Source of the DNA: Actinomycetes bacterium
Lineage (GTDB): Bacteria; Planctomycetota; Phycisphaerae; JAACET01
Length of the DNA stretch: 14,352 bases
Reading direction: 5' to 3'
Assembly (NCBI GenBank): GCA_030631725.1
Contig: DAOVKO010000025.1
Location: 1 to 14,352 of the forward strand
Shown in pieces: positions 1-6,488 of this stretch (position 1 is its first letter; every line of letters begins with the position of its first letter). Position numbers and translations under genes: made by a program. The notes beneath the pieces are model-generated. The model was not told the DNA's origin. It ran no database searches and saw only the letters and a program-made list of their open reading frames with translations.

Positions 1-416
1 AATGTGGCCGACTGGGAGTCTATGCCCGAAGCGCCGGCAGATCGCAGATCGAACAACTGGGTAGGGCCTGCCCGGTAAAGAAAATCAAAGAGTGGGTCCA
101 ACGGGAGATCTTTGAGCCAAGCTTTCTGATCAAGAAGGTTGTCTCGGCTGTTGGAGCAGGCGACTGTGCGGTGGCCGGTTTTCTGGCCGGGCTGCTTCGG
201 GGCGTGAGTTTGGCCGATGCCCTGCGATATTCGACCGCTGTGGGGGCTCAGAACGTGCGGGTGCTCGATGCGGTCTCGGGAACTAAGAGTTGGCGGCAGA
301 CGACGGAGCAGATTCGCAGACGGCCAGCCAAAACACCTTTGCAGCTTGATATGAGCTGCTGGCGGTGGGTTCGGCTTGAACGGCACTACCTGGGGCCACA
401 CGACGGGAGCGCCTGA
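1..416 (+). CDS. PfkB-family carbohydrate kinase, C-terminal part (5' end outside window)
   Basis: The reading frame is open from the first base (first whole codon at position 3) and ends with TGA at 414-416, giving about 137 residues of a protein that begins outside the window. The segment contains VGAGDCAVAGFLAG, which matches the PfkB/ribokinase signature 2. In that family the Asp of GAGD is the catalytic base and the glycines form the anion hole for phosphoryl transfer from ATP to a sugar. The flavour SAVGAGD resembles 1-phosphofructokinase or tagatose-6-phosphate kinase more than ribokinase (usually TTGAGD). The following helix (SLADALRYSTAVGAQNV) is also typical of the family's end. The substrate cannot be read from this part. 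The last 35 or so residues after the family core are rich in Arg and Trp and I do not recognise them. It is a soluble cytosolic enzyme with no visible partner in the window. Confidence 0.85.
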   Translation, partial: CGRLGVYARSAGRSQIEQLGRACPVKKIKEWVQREIFEPSFLIKKVVSAVGAGDCAVAGFLAGLLRGVSLADALRYSTAVGAQNVRVLDAVSGTKSWRQTTEQIRRRPAKTPLQLDMSCWRWVRLERHYLGPHDGSA

Positions 417-689
417 GCAGACAAAACTCTCAGCCCAGGCAGTCGAAATTGTAGCGGGAACGGCATATTCGAGCCTTGTTTGACGGTCTGGAGGCACTGG
501 GAGCCTCATATTTTGCCGACATTACGGCGCAAAAGTCATATCGGACCACCTGTAGCTGGTTCTGAGAGAGCGGCTCTGCCTCTCCAAGGTTTGCCCGGTT
601 GTGGGAGCACTTTTATGAGGCAGATTCAAGAAATTCCATAACATCCTGTGTAGCAAGAAGATATAGCGATAGAAAATGCAAGAAATTAC
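417..689. other. Intergenic region, no gene seen
   Basis: I see no convincing coding frame here on either strand. A weak imperfect hairpin near 567-585 (GAGAG...CTCTC) might end transcription of the sugar kinase, but it has no T-run. The AT-rich part from about 640 leads into the promoter at 690. Confidence 0.5.
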
Positions 690-718
690 TTGACATAAAC
701 TCTCGTTTGGTGTATACT
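690..718 (+). promoter_or_regulatory. Sigma-70 type promoter for the PEP-CTERM gene at 873
   Basis: TTGACA (690-695) and TATACT (713-718) are separated by exactly 17 bases, so 11 of 12 consensus positions match. The expected start of transcription is near 725. This gives a leader of about 148 nt before the ATG at 873, unusually long for such a simple promoter. It is the best promoter match on the plus strand. Confidence 0.85.
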
Positions 719-759
719 ATATGATGTAGTAGTGGACTTAGGCTGCTAAGTTACGCGGT

Positions 760-784
760 ATTATTGGAGAGAGAGCCCAATAAT
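760..784 (+). promoter_or_regulatory. Leader hairpin with purine-rich loop
   Basis: ATTATTGG (760-767) and CCAATAAT (777-784) form a perfect 8-bp stem with a 9-nt loop AGAGAGAGC, inside the 5' leader of the PEP-CTERM gene. The loop is SD-like, so it could sequester or present a ribosome site, or stabilise the message. The embedded string ATTGGAGAGAGAGCC (763-777) closely resembles a string in the leader of the minus-strand PEP-CTERM gene at 10910. There is no T-run, so a terminator is unlikely. Confidence 0.5.
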
Positions 785-872
785 TCCACCAATCTAGTTT
801 TGTAGAATTGTTTGGCACCATCCAGATGGAGAGAGTGCTTTAACAAGTCCAAGCCTGGTTAGGAGATGAGAG

Positions 873-1946
873 ATGCGAAGAGTATTTGCGCGAACAACAT
901 TTGTATTGGTTATCTGCCTGGGGATACTGAGCAATCCGGTTCTGGCAGACTTCAAGAATTTCGGGGTTTACCAGGACACCAACCCCAACGGAAGACTTGA
1001 CCCCGGGGACAAATTTCTGGGGGGGGTCATGAGTTGGCTGACCATGTATTCGGCGGCTTCGAGCTACAACTACAGTAAGCACCAAGATGATCCTGCTCTC
1101 CCTGAGCTGACGGGGGCGCCGTATGCCATCGATTATGACAACTCACTGCTTCCTGAGAACCTGAAGGTGCTCAGTTGGCTGCCCATGGAAGATGACGAGC
1201 TACACCTTTACATGGTGTGGAGCGAATTTGACAACACAGAACATGCTCCTGAACTAAGCGGTTTTAGCCTGGGGCTGATTGCCAACGACTACATTATCGG
1301 GCGTACTAATTCTGACCCCTCAGGGGCGTTCCATCTGGACATCGCTGTTCGCAATGACGACAGCTCAGGCTCAGTGCCTCAGGTAACATTGTCTGACGAC
1401 TATGTTCCAACTAACGGCGATGATCCGGGACGGCCGACGTCTCCGGGTGACCAGCAAAACGGCTCGCAGGAGTTCTACAAGACGGCCGTTGATAACAATC
1501 CAGGGGCCCCTTACAACCATTTTTTCGAGGGTATCTGGAACTACACTATCTCGACGGGGGACGGAGGGGTTATCGGCGGTATCAATAACGGCGAATATGA
1601 CATTACCTACAACCCTGACAATGACAATATTGTGACTGAGGTGATCGGGGACGGCCTGGTAATTCGGATTGATCCGGAGGACCTGGGGGAGATTACCAAG
1701 ATCGTCATCTGGGACTTCGGGTACTTGGCTGGGGCCGCGGACACGCCAGGGGTCACGCCGCCGCCGGAGTACGACGACTCTAGCTGGGCGACGTTCGTGG
1801 ACATACCAATAGGGACCCAAACGAATAAGACCTTCTTCATTGCCAGCATTCCCGAAGTGATTCCTGAACCGAGCGGTTTGTTGAGCTTGCTGATCGCAGG
1901 CGGTATGATTAGCCTGGGCAGGCGGCGCGGGAAAAACCAGATGTAG
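873..1946 (+). CDS. Secreted PEP-CTERM sorting-domain protein
   Basis: This is a 357-residue exported protein of unknown function. The ATG at 873 has AGGAG at 861-865, 7 bases upstream, and starts directly with a signal peptide (MRR, a hydrophobic stretch to about residue 22, likely cut after VLA at 25). The C-terminus has the three-part exosortase signal: PEP at 331-333, a hydrophobic segment at about 336-348, and a basic tail RRRGK. In known systems exosortase cleaves this tail and the protein is attached to the surface or exopolysaccharide. The mature part is acidic and rich in Asp, Asn, Gly and Tyr. It includes a DTNPNGRLDPGD stretch near residues 35-46 that resembles a calcium loop. I recognise no catalytic domain. 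It is the only gene of its transcript, with its own promoter and leader, and faces the aldolase gene convergently. No exosortase gene is in the window. Confidence 0.85.
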   Translation: MRRVFARTTFVLVICLGILSNPVLADFKNFGVYQDTNPNGRLDPGDKFLGGVMSWLTMYSAASSYNYSKHQDDPALPELTGAPYAIDYDNSLLPENLKVLSWLPMEDDELHLYMVWSEFDNTEHAPELSGFSLGLIANDYIIGRTNSDPSGAFHLDIAVRNDDSSGSVPQVTLSDDYVPTNGDDPGRPTSPGDQQNGSQEFYKTAVDNNPGAPYNHFFEGIWNYTISTGDGGVIGGINNGEYDITYNPDNDNIVTEVIGDGLVIRIDPEDLGEITKIVIWDFGYLAGAADTPGVTPPPEYDDSSWATFVDIPIGTQTNKTFFIASIPEVIPEPSGLLSLLIAGGMISLGRRRGKNQM

Positions 1947-1980
1947 CCATCGGCAAAACGGAAAGTTCATCACTAATGAA

Positions 1981-2012
1981 ACGAGGTCCGAAGCAATTGC
2001 TTTGGACCTCGT
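1981..2012. terminator. Bidirectional terminator hairpin between convergent genes
   Basis: ACGAGGTCC (1981-1989) and GGACCTCGT (2004-2012) pair perfectly. The middle, AAGCAATTGCTT, is itself a palindrome, so with one G-U pair the whole 32 bases form one long self-complementary element. It lies 34 bases after the PEP-CTERM stop and 27 bases after the aldolase stop. T-runs on both sides are poor, so termination could be partly stem-driven or the element may mainly protect 3' ends. Confidence 0.7.
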
Positions 2013-2039
2013 CTGCTTTACAGCCCTGAGCCATCCCGG

Positions 2040-2984
2040 CTAGGTCTTAAACAAGTCCGCTTTTCCGGAGACGTTGAGGATCTGCATTTTGTGCCGAACC
2101 ATCTTGATGATGGCCTCTCGTCCGGGTCCCAGATACTTACGGGGGTCAATCTCCGCGGGATTCTTCTCGAAGACTTCACGGATCATAGCAGTGAGGACCA
2201 AACGGAGGTCGGTGTCGATGTTTACTTTCACTACGCCGAACTCGGTGGCGGCCTTGTGGATCATGTCCTCGGGAACGCCGCGGGCATCGGGAAGTTTTCC
2301 GCCATACTTGTTGCAGCGATCGACGAATTCCTGGGGCACACTGGATGAGCCGTGCATAACCAAGGGAAAACCGGGGACCTTTTCTTGAATGCGGGCCAGG
2401 CGGTCGAAATTGATCTTGGCTTCTCCGGAAAACTTGTTTGGCCCGTGCTTTGTGCCGATAGCCACGGCCAATGAATCACAGCCGCTCTCGGTGACGAACT
2501 TATGGGCTTCGTCGGGGTTAGTGAAGATGGCATCGCGGTCCTCGACCTTTACGTGCTCCTCTTCGCCGGCGAGTTTGCCGAGCTCGGCTTCGACGACGAC
2601 GCCTTTAGCGTGGGCATATTCGACGACCTTCTTGGTCATGGCGATGTTTTCGGCCAGGGACAGTGCGGAAGCGTCGATCATAACCGAGGTGTAACCGTCC
2701 TCGACGCATTCCTTGCAGAGCTCAAAGGTGTCGCCGTGGTCGCAGTGGATGACTATAGGCAGATCAGTCTGGGCGACGGCAACATCGATCATGGCTTTGA
2801 GGTACTTGATGTTTGCATAAGCCCTGGCGCCCTTGGAGATCTGCAAGATAAGGGGGGCGTTTTCGGCTTTGGCGGCCTCGACGATGGCCTGGAGCAGCTC
2901 CATGTTGTTGACATTGAAGGCCCCGACGGCAAACCCACCGTCGTAGGCTGCCTTGAACATCTTTTCGGTGGTGACTAATGGCAT
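2040..2984 (-). CDS. fba: Class II fructose-bisphosphate aldolase
   Basis: This 314-residue cytosolic enzyme splits fructose 1,6-bisphosphate into dihydroxyacetone phosphate and glyceraldehyde 3-phosphate, reversibly, in glycolysis and gluconeogenesis. It has the zinc-dependent class II features in order. HCDHGDT at 80-86 holds the catalytic Asp82 and zinc ligand His83. VEAELG (131-136) follows, then GTKHGPNK (zinc His180) and MHGSSS (zinc His211). NIDTDLR at 255-261 binds phosphate. The length and the GTKHG motif fit the aldolase group rather than the shorter tagatose-bisphosphate aldolases, though substrate cannot be settled by eye. The ATG at 2984 has TAGGAGT about 7 bases upstream. It follows the CCA-adding enzyme gene on the same strand after 190 bases with no clear promoter, so co-transcription is possible. 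The PfkB kinase at the left edge may be metabolically related. Confidence 0.95.
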   Translation of the reverse strand: MPLVTTEKMFKAAYDGGFAVGAFNVNNMELLQAIVEAAKAENAPLILQISKGARAYANIKYLKAMIDVAVAQTDLPIVIHCDHGDTFELCKECVEDGYTSVMIDASALSLAENIAMTKKVVEYAHAKGVVVEAELGKLAGEEEHVKVEDRDAIFTNPDEAHKFVTESGCDSLAVAIGTKHGPNKFSGEAKINFDRLARIQEKVPGFPLVMHGSSSVPQEFVDRCNKYGGKLPDARGVPEDMIHKAATEFGVVKVNIDTDLRLVLTAMIREVFEKNPAEIDPRKYLGPGREAIIKMVRHKMQILNVSGKADLFKT

Positions 2985-3174
2985 TCGATTACTCCTAAAG
3001 ATACGCCTGGGTCCTGCCGCCGGAGTGACTTACTGCGACCAGACAGAACAACAATCAGCGGTTGCGTCTTTTAGCATAATCGGCGGTGTCTGTCCAGAGG
3101 TTGAGGTGAAGTTTTTGGATTTGGGAGATAGAACGATGCTCACGGCTGAAGCTAGGGCACCACAGAGGCGGGAT

Positions 3175-4401
3175 TCAGGTGCTATCGAGCCAGTGGCGTA
3201 CGAATTTTCGGGCCTGGGCCTTGGTCTTGACCAGTTCATTGAGCTGGGCCTCGTAGACGGCGGCTAGGCACTTGCCCATCCGTGGACCCGAGCGGAGGCC
3301 CATGACCAGTAAGTCCTTGCCGTTGATCAGAGGAGCGGGGCTGATGGCCTCAGGAGCAATCTGTCGGCATCGCTGGCGCAATTGGCGGCAGGCTCTGTCC
3401 GGGGCAACAGTGTTGTAAAGCCAGAGTAACTCGCGAAAGACACCGCCGGCCAACATTCTTTTCAGCCGGGCCAAGGAGATTTGCTCGATGTCGGCTTGGT
3501 CGGCCACCAGGCCCCTGACCGTTTCGGTCAGCCAGGCGGTCTGGTCCACCAACTCGTTGCTGAGCTTGAGGCGACGGGCAATGGCTTTGGCCCGATCGCC
3601 GGACTGCTTTGGCTGATAGGTTTGATCCAGTCCATAGAGCAGGCATGCCAATCCGGCCGGGGCGCTGGCTCCGCTAAGCTGGGCCAATCGCTGGGCGGCG
3701 CAGCTGTAATCCACCTCGGGCAGGATGACCTTAAGCAGGCCGAGTTCGCCTGCCAGGCGGATACCCCCAGCCCGGCCAGGACTTTTGAGTATGGTCAAGA
3801 GCTCATCAGCGATTCGCTCTACGGAAATCCGCTTAATCTTCTGGGCCTGGTCCGAAATCGCCCTGGCGGTGCTGTCCTCGAGGGCAAAACCAAAGCTGCA
3901 GGCAAAGCGTATGGCCCGAAGCATCCGCAGATGATCCTCGGCGAAGCGGTGCTGGGGCGGGCCGATAGAGCGGATAACTTTGCGCCGCAGGTCAACCTCT
4001 CCGCCGACATAATCGATAACCTTATCCTCGAAGGGATCGTAGAACATGCCATTGATGGTAAAGTCGCGGCGGAGGGCGTCGTGCTCAGCGTCACTGTAGA
4101 TGATGCGTTCAGGACGGCGGCCATCCTTGTAAGCAAGGTCGCGGCGGAAAGTGGCTACCTCAACCTGAGTGCCTGGGCCCAGGACGATTACCACCCCAAA
4201 CTTGGCTCCGACCATCAGCGTCCGACGAAAGAGATTCTTGACCTCCATGGGTTTGGCGCTGGTGGCTACGTCATAGTCTTTGGGCCTGACCCCGCGGAGC
4301 ATGTCGCGGACACATCCGCCGGCCCAGAAGGCCTGGTAGCCGGCAATGCGGAGCCGGCGAACGATTTGCTTGGCGAAATCTCGCTGTTTGTGTCCGCCCA
4401 T
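3175..4401 (-). CDS. cca: CCA tRNA nucleotidyltransferase / poly(A) polymerase family protein
   Basis: This is a 408-residue class II nucleotidyltransferase that adds CCA to tRNA 3' ends, or in some relatives A tails to RNA. From the ATG at 4401, GGCVRD lies at 28-33. The catalytic carboxylates Asp42 and Asp44 lie in KDYDVATS. RRDFTING is at 111-118 and the RNA-binding neck LRAIRFACSFGF at 161-172. The variable C-terminal half is helical. An in-frame TTG at 4479 would add 26 residues, but it lacks a ribosome site and the extra residues are not family-like, so I prefer 4401, whose own ribosome site is also weak. Some bacteria split the activity between a CC-adding and an A-adding enzyme, and the poly(A) polymerase option remains. 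The tRNA-Val remnant in this window lacks an encoded CCA, which agrees with the host needing this enzyme. Confidence 0.9.
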   Translation of the reverse strand: MGGHKQRDFAKQIVRRLRIAGYQAFWAGGCVRDMLRGVRPKDYDVATSAKPMEVKNLFRRTLMVGAKFGVVIVLGPGTQVEVATFRRDLAYKDGRRPERIIYSDAEHDALRRDFTINGMFYDPFEDKVIDYVGGEVDLRRKVIRSIGPPQHRFAEDHLRMLRAIRFACSFGFALEDSTARAISDQAQKIKRISVERIADELLTILKSPGRAGGIRLAGELGLLKVILPEVDYSCAAQRLAQLSGASAPAGLACLLYGLDQTYQPKQSGDRAKAIARRLKLSNELVDQTAWLTETVRGLVADQADIEQISLARLKRMLAGGVFRELLWLYNTVAPDRACRQLRQRCRQIAPEAISPAPLINGKDLLVMGLRSGPRMGKCLAAVYEAQLNELVKTKAQARKFVRHWLDST

Positions 4402-4925
4402 GTTCGCCAAAGTGTATGCCTTTGACCCGCTTTTTGCCAGCCCAAAAGGCCACCCGAATAGCAGAGCCGATATATTCAAGCGAGGGGCCCAAAGGCCAGC
4501 CAGCGGGAAGTGTCGGGTTGTGGCTGCTCAGAGAAACGTTGCGTCAAGGCAACGCGGTTACTAATTAGCTGTGGGGCATAGCCTTATGTAAAAGACTTCA
4601 GCTCATTGTAGATGGGCATGTTGAGCCAAATCAACATTTTGATCTGGACACGCAAGGTCCGAATTTCGCCGGGCATCCGGCAGTGAGCACAACTGTCCAG
4701 ACTTCAGGCGGTTGGGGGGCAGGGACAGGGCAATGCTAGTTATCAGTGCTGATAAGGCCCATGGCACGGGCTTTGCGGTAATTAACAACAGCCATCAGGC
4801 TAGTCGTCTATCAGTGCGAGGATTATCGGAGCCAGCATCAAGCTGCTGTTAGCCCGATCTCTCGAGCAGTGTGTTCCAGGGTGCCTGGGCAGAAAGCTGG
4901 ATTGGAAGAGAAAGGTAATAAGACT
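4402..4925. other. Divergent intergenic region between cca and the 88-residue gene
   Basis: About 520 bases without a convincing gene. The region holds a 6-bp hairpin CGTTGC/GCAACG at 4537-4554 and a palindromic operator-like site at 4740-4755, whose left part TATCAGTGC recurs at 4809-4817. Short frames here lack ribosome sites and family-like sequence. I could not find a consensus promoter for either flanking gene. Confidence 0.5.
4740..4755. promoter_or_regulatory. Palindromic operator-like site with a downstream partial copy
   Basis: TTATCAG (4740-4746) and CTGATAA (4749-4755) are perfect inverted arms around TG. TATCAGTGC recurs in direct orientation at 4809-4817, 68 bases on. A dyad plus a second partial site upstream of a gene suits a dimeric regulator, but the regulator is unknown. 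Confidence 0.35.
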
Positions 4926-5192
4926 ATGGATGAAACAACTTTCCAAAAGAGATTAGCTGAACTGCTGAGTGAGATTGCAAGCCTGCCTGCTTCGCAGCGG
5001 AGCAAGCTGGAGTTATTGGTATCCGATACCAAGAAGCGTCACGAACAGCTTCAGGCCAGTGCCAGCAACGTTCAGGAAAGTCTGGACTATCTGCGTGTAG
5101 CAATTAAATATCTGTTATTCGATCTTGAGGCTACTCGGCGCGAAAACTCTTATCTGCGGAAGATGCTGCAACGGCATCAGGGGGATAAATAG
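4926..5192 (+). CDS. Small conserved-looking coiled-coil protein, unknown function
   Basis: This 88-residue protein has no signal peptide or membrane segment, so it should be cytosolic. I start it at the ATG at 4926, preceded by AAAGG at 4911-4915. A frame extension to 4869 adds 19 residues without protein-like character. It is almost wholly helical and charged. A first amphipathic helix (about 4-40) ends near KKRHEQLQ. A second, about 50-84, contains YLLFDLEATRRENSYLRKML, a leucine/aromatic-rich stretch with coiled-coil spacing. From memory, very similar C-terminal strings occur in small hypothetical proteins of other planctomycetes, but I cannot check this. The composition suggests a dimeric scaffold, adaptor or nucleoid-type protein. 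I assign no function. It stands alone, converging on the minus-strand signalling operon. Confidence 0.75.
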   Translation: MDETTFQKRLAELLSEIASLPASQRSKLELLVSDTKKRHEQLQASASNVQESLDYLRVAIKYLLFDLEATRRENSYLRKMLQRHQGDK

Positions 5193-5193
5193 T

Positions 5194-5222
5194 CCCTTGC
5201 CGGTCAGGGAAGCGGGCAAGGG
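5194..5222 (+). terminator. Hairpin directly after the 88-residue gene
   Basis: CCCTTGCC (5194-5201) and GGCAAGGG (5215-5222) pair perfectly around a 13-base loop, starting one base after the stop codon. No T-run follows, so it may act as a Rho-assisted terminator or as 3'-end protection. Confidence 0.45.
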
Positions 5223-5263
5223 CACACATATCGGATGGCCTTTCACACACCGAGACCTGGAGG

Positions 5264-5299
5264 AAAAAGGGAGGCCGGATTAGCGCCCTCTAATCCCGG
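5264..5299 (-). terminator. Terminator-like hairpin of the three-gene signalling operon
   Basis: GGATTAG (5277-5283) and CTAATCC (5290-5296) pair around a 6-base loop, with outer CC/GG pairs past one bulge. Read on the minus strand, the stem is followed within about 9 bases by TTTTT (5268-5264). It lies about 65 bases after the stop of the last operon gene at 5363. Confidence 0.55.
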
Positions 5300-5362
5300 G
5301 GGGCCTTGCGCGAGTGGGGCGATAAGAACGAAATCACCCAGCCGGGTTCGACAAAAACTACT

Positions 5363-6445
5363 CTAGATTTCTCTAGGGGTTTGGCAGGAATTCTTCGATT
5401 CGAGTCGTAGGGCTAGGTCTATTGAGTTGACCAAGGGGCCGGTCAGACGGTCCAAAAGTTTGGCCTCCTGGGAGGTGAAGGGGTTTTGGCGCCTGCGTTG
5501 GAGGACAAGGGCAGCAATGGGACCGCCGCGTACATAAAGGCCGGTGGCTAACAAACTGCGAGGAGAAAGGCCGGCGGACGGCTGGGCTGAATCTGATCCG
5601 TCGGCTGCAGCCTGGTCGAAGTCGTAGGTGTAACTGCCCAAGAGGGGAACGCCGCTTTGGAGTGTCCGCTGGATGATACCATTGATAAGAGTCCGGTCGT
5701 AGTCTTGGATGTTAGCCGGCGGTCCGCCGCCAGTAGTGGTGAACAAACGGGCGTGGGCAGCGGAAAAGGGAAAGAGAAATACGGCTCCACTGGCCCCGTC
5801 GAAGGTATCGGACAGATAGCGCAGGATAGTAGCCAGCAGTGGTTTGATCTGAAGTTGGCCGTCGATGGCGGCCCGGCAGTCCTGCTGGGTCTGGAACTCG
5901 AGGAGCTTCTCGACGGTGCGTCGATATCCACCGACCAAGTCCTGGCAGACCAGCTCGACCTGCTCAGCCAGGTGCCGGCGGCGGTTGCGCAAGCGTCTGA
6001 GGTGAGCAGCGGTTCTGGGTCTCCAACGGGCGTTGCTGCGAACTCGGCGGGTTCTGGCTAACAAATGGTTGACACGTTCGATAACCGTGCTGGCATCGAG
6101 GGGCTTGGAAAGAAAATCGTTGGCGCCGGCCCGGACGGCGTCGAGTATTCTCTGGGCCGAGCCGTCGTCGGAGAGGACAATCACTCCGGTGCCGGGGCGT
6201 CGGCGGCGGATCTTCTCGACGAGCCACTTTCCGTCGGCGTCGGGCAGAGACAAATCGGTAAGAACCAAGTCGAAGGGTTGGCGGTCCATCTTCATCAGAG
6301 CCCCGGAAGCGGTAGCTGCCGAGACGGCGTTGCAGCCACAATTGTCGGTTATGAGCTCTTGTAAATGATGGCGGACCTGCTTTTGGGGGCCGACCAGCAA
6401 GACATGGGGGTGGTTATTCTTTTTGGAGGGGTAATCGTCAGCCAC
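5363..6445 (-). CDS. Response regulator: receiver - coiled coil - GAF domain
   Basis: This cytosolic signalling protein has about 360 residues and is the last gene of the operon. The receiver domain spans about 13-125. The phosphoacceptor Asp64 is in VLTDLSLPDADG, Ser92 follows beta-4, and Lys114 is in FLSKPLD. The usual acidic pair after the first strand is missing (LLVGPQ where LLVDDD is expected), so magnesium binding may be altered. A basic helical linker (about 132-185) leads to a GAF-like domain (about 190-350), whose core includes GAVFLFPF and ATGLYVRGGPIAALVLQRR. There is no DNA-binding or enzymatic output domain, so the output may be protein contact or ligand-gated signalling. The start is uncertain. 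GTG at 6445 is the first start codon after the kinase stop (44 bases on), but its ribosome site is poor. The frame also stays open upstream into the kinase gene. Confidence 0.8.
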   Translation of the reverse strand: MADDYPSKKNNHPHVLLVGPQKQVRHHLQELITDNCGCNAVSAATASGALMKMDRQPFDLVLTDLSLPDADGKWLVEKIRRRRPGTGVIVLSDDGSAQRILDAVRAGANDFLSKPLDASTVIERVNHLLARTRRVRSNARWRPRTAAHLRRLRNRRRHLAEQVELVCQDLVGGYRRTVEKLLEFQTQQDCRAAIDGQLQIKPLLATILRYLSDTFDGASGAVFLFPFSAAHARLFTTTGGGPPANIQDYDRTLINGIIQRTLQSGVPLLGSYTYDFDQAAADGSDSAQPSAGLSPRSLLATGLYVRGGPIAALVLQRRRQNPFTSQEAKLLDRLTGPLVNSIDLALRLESKNSCQTPREI

Positions 6446-6488
6446 ACTACACCCGGAAACCCAAGGAACACATATCGGCAAAGATTTA

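Noticed and set aside
4402..4479. 26-residue N-terminal extension of the CCA enzyme from a TTG codon
   Set aside because: No ribosome site; the family core begins just after the ATG at 4401.
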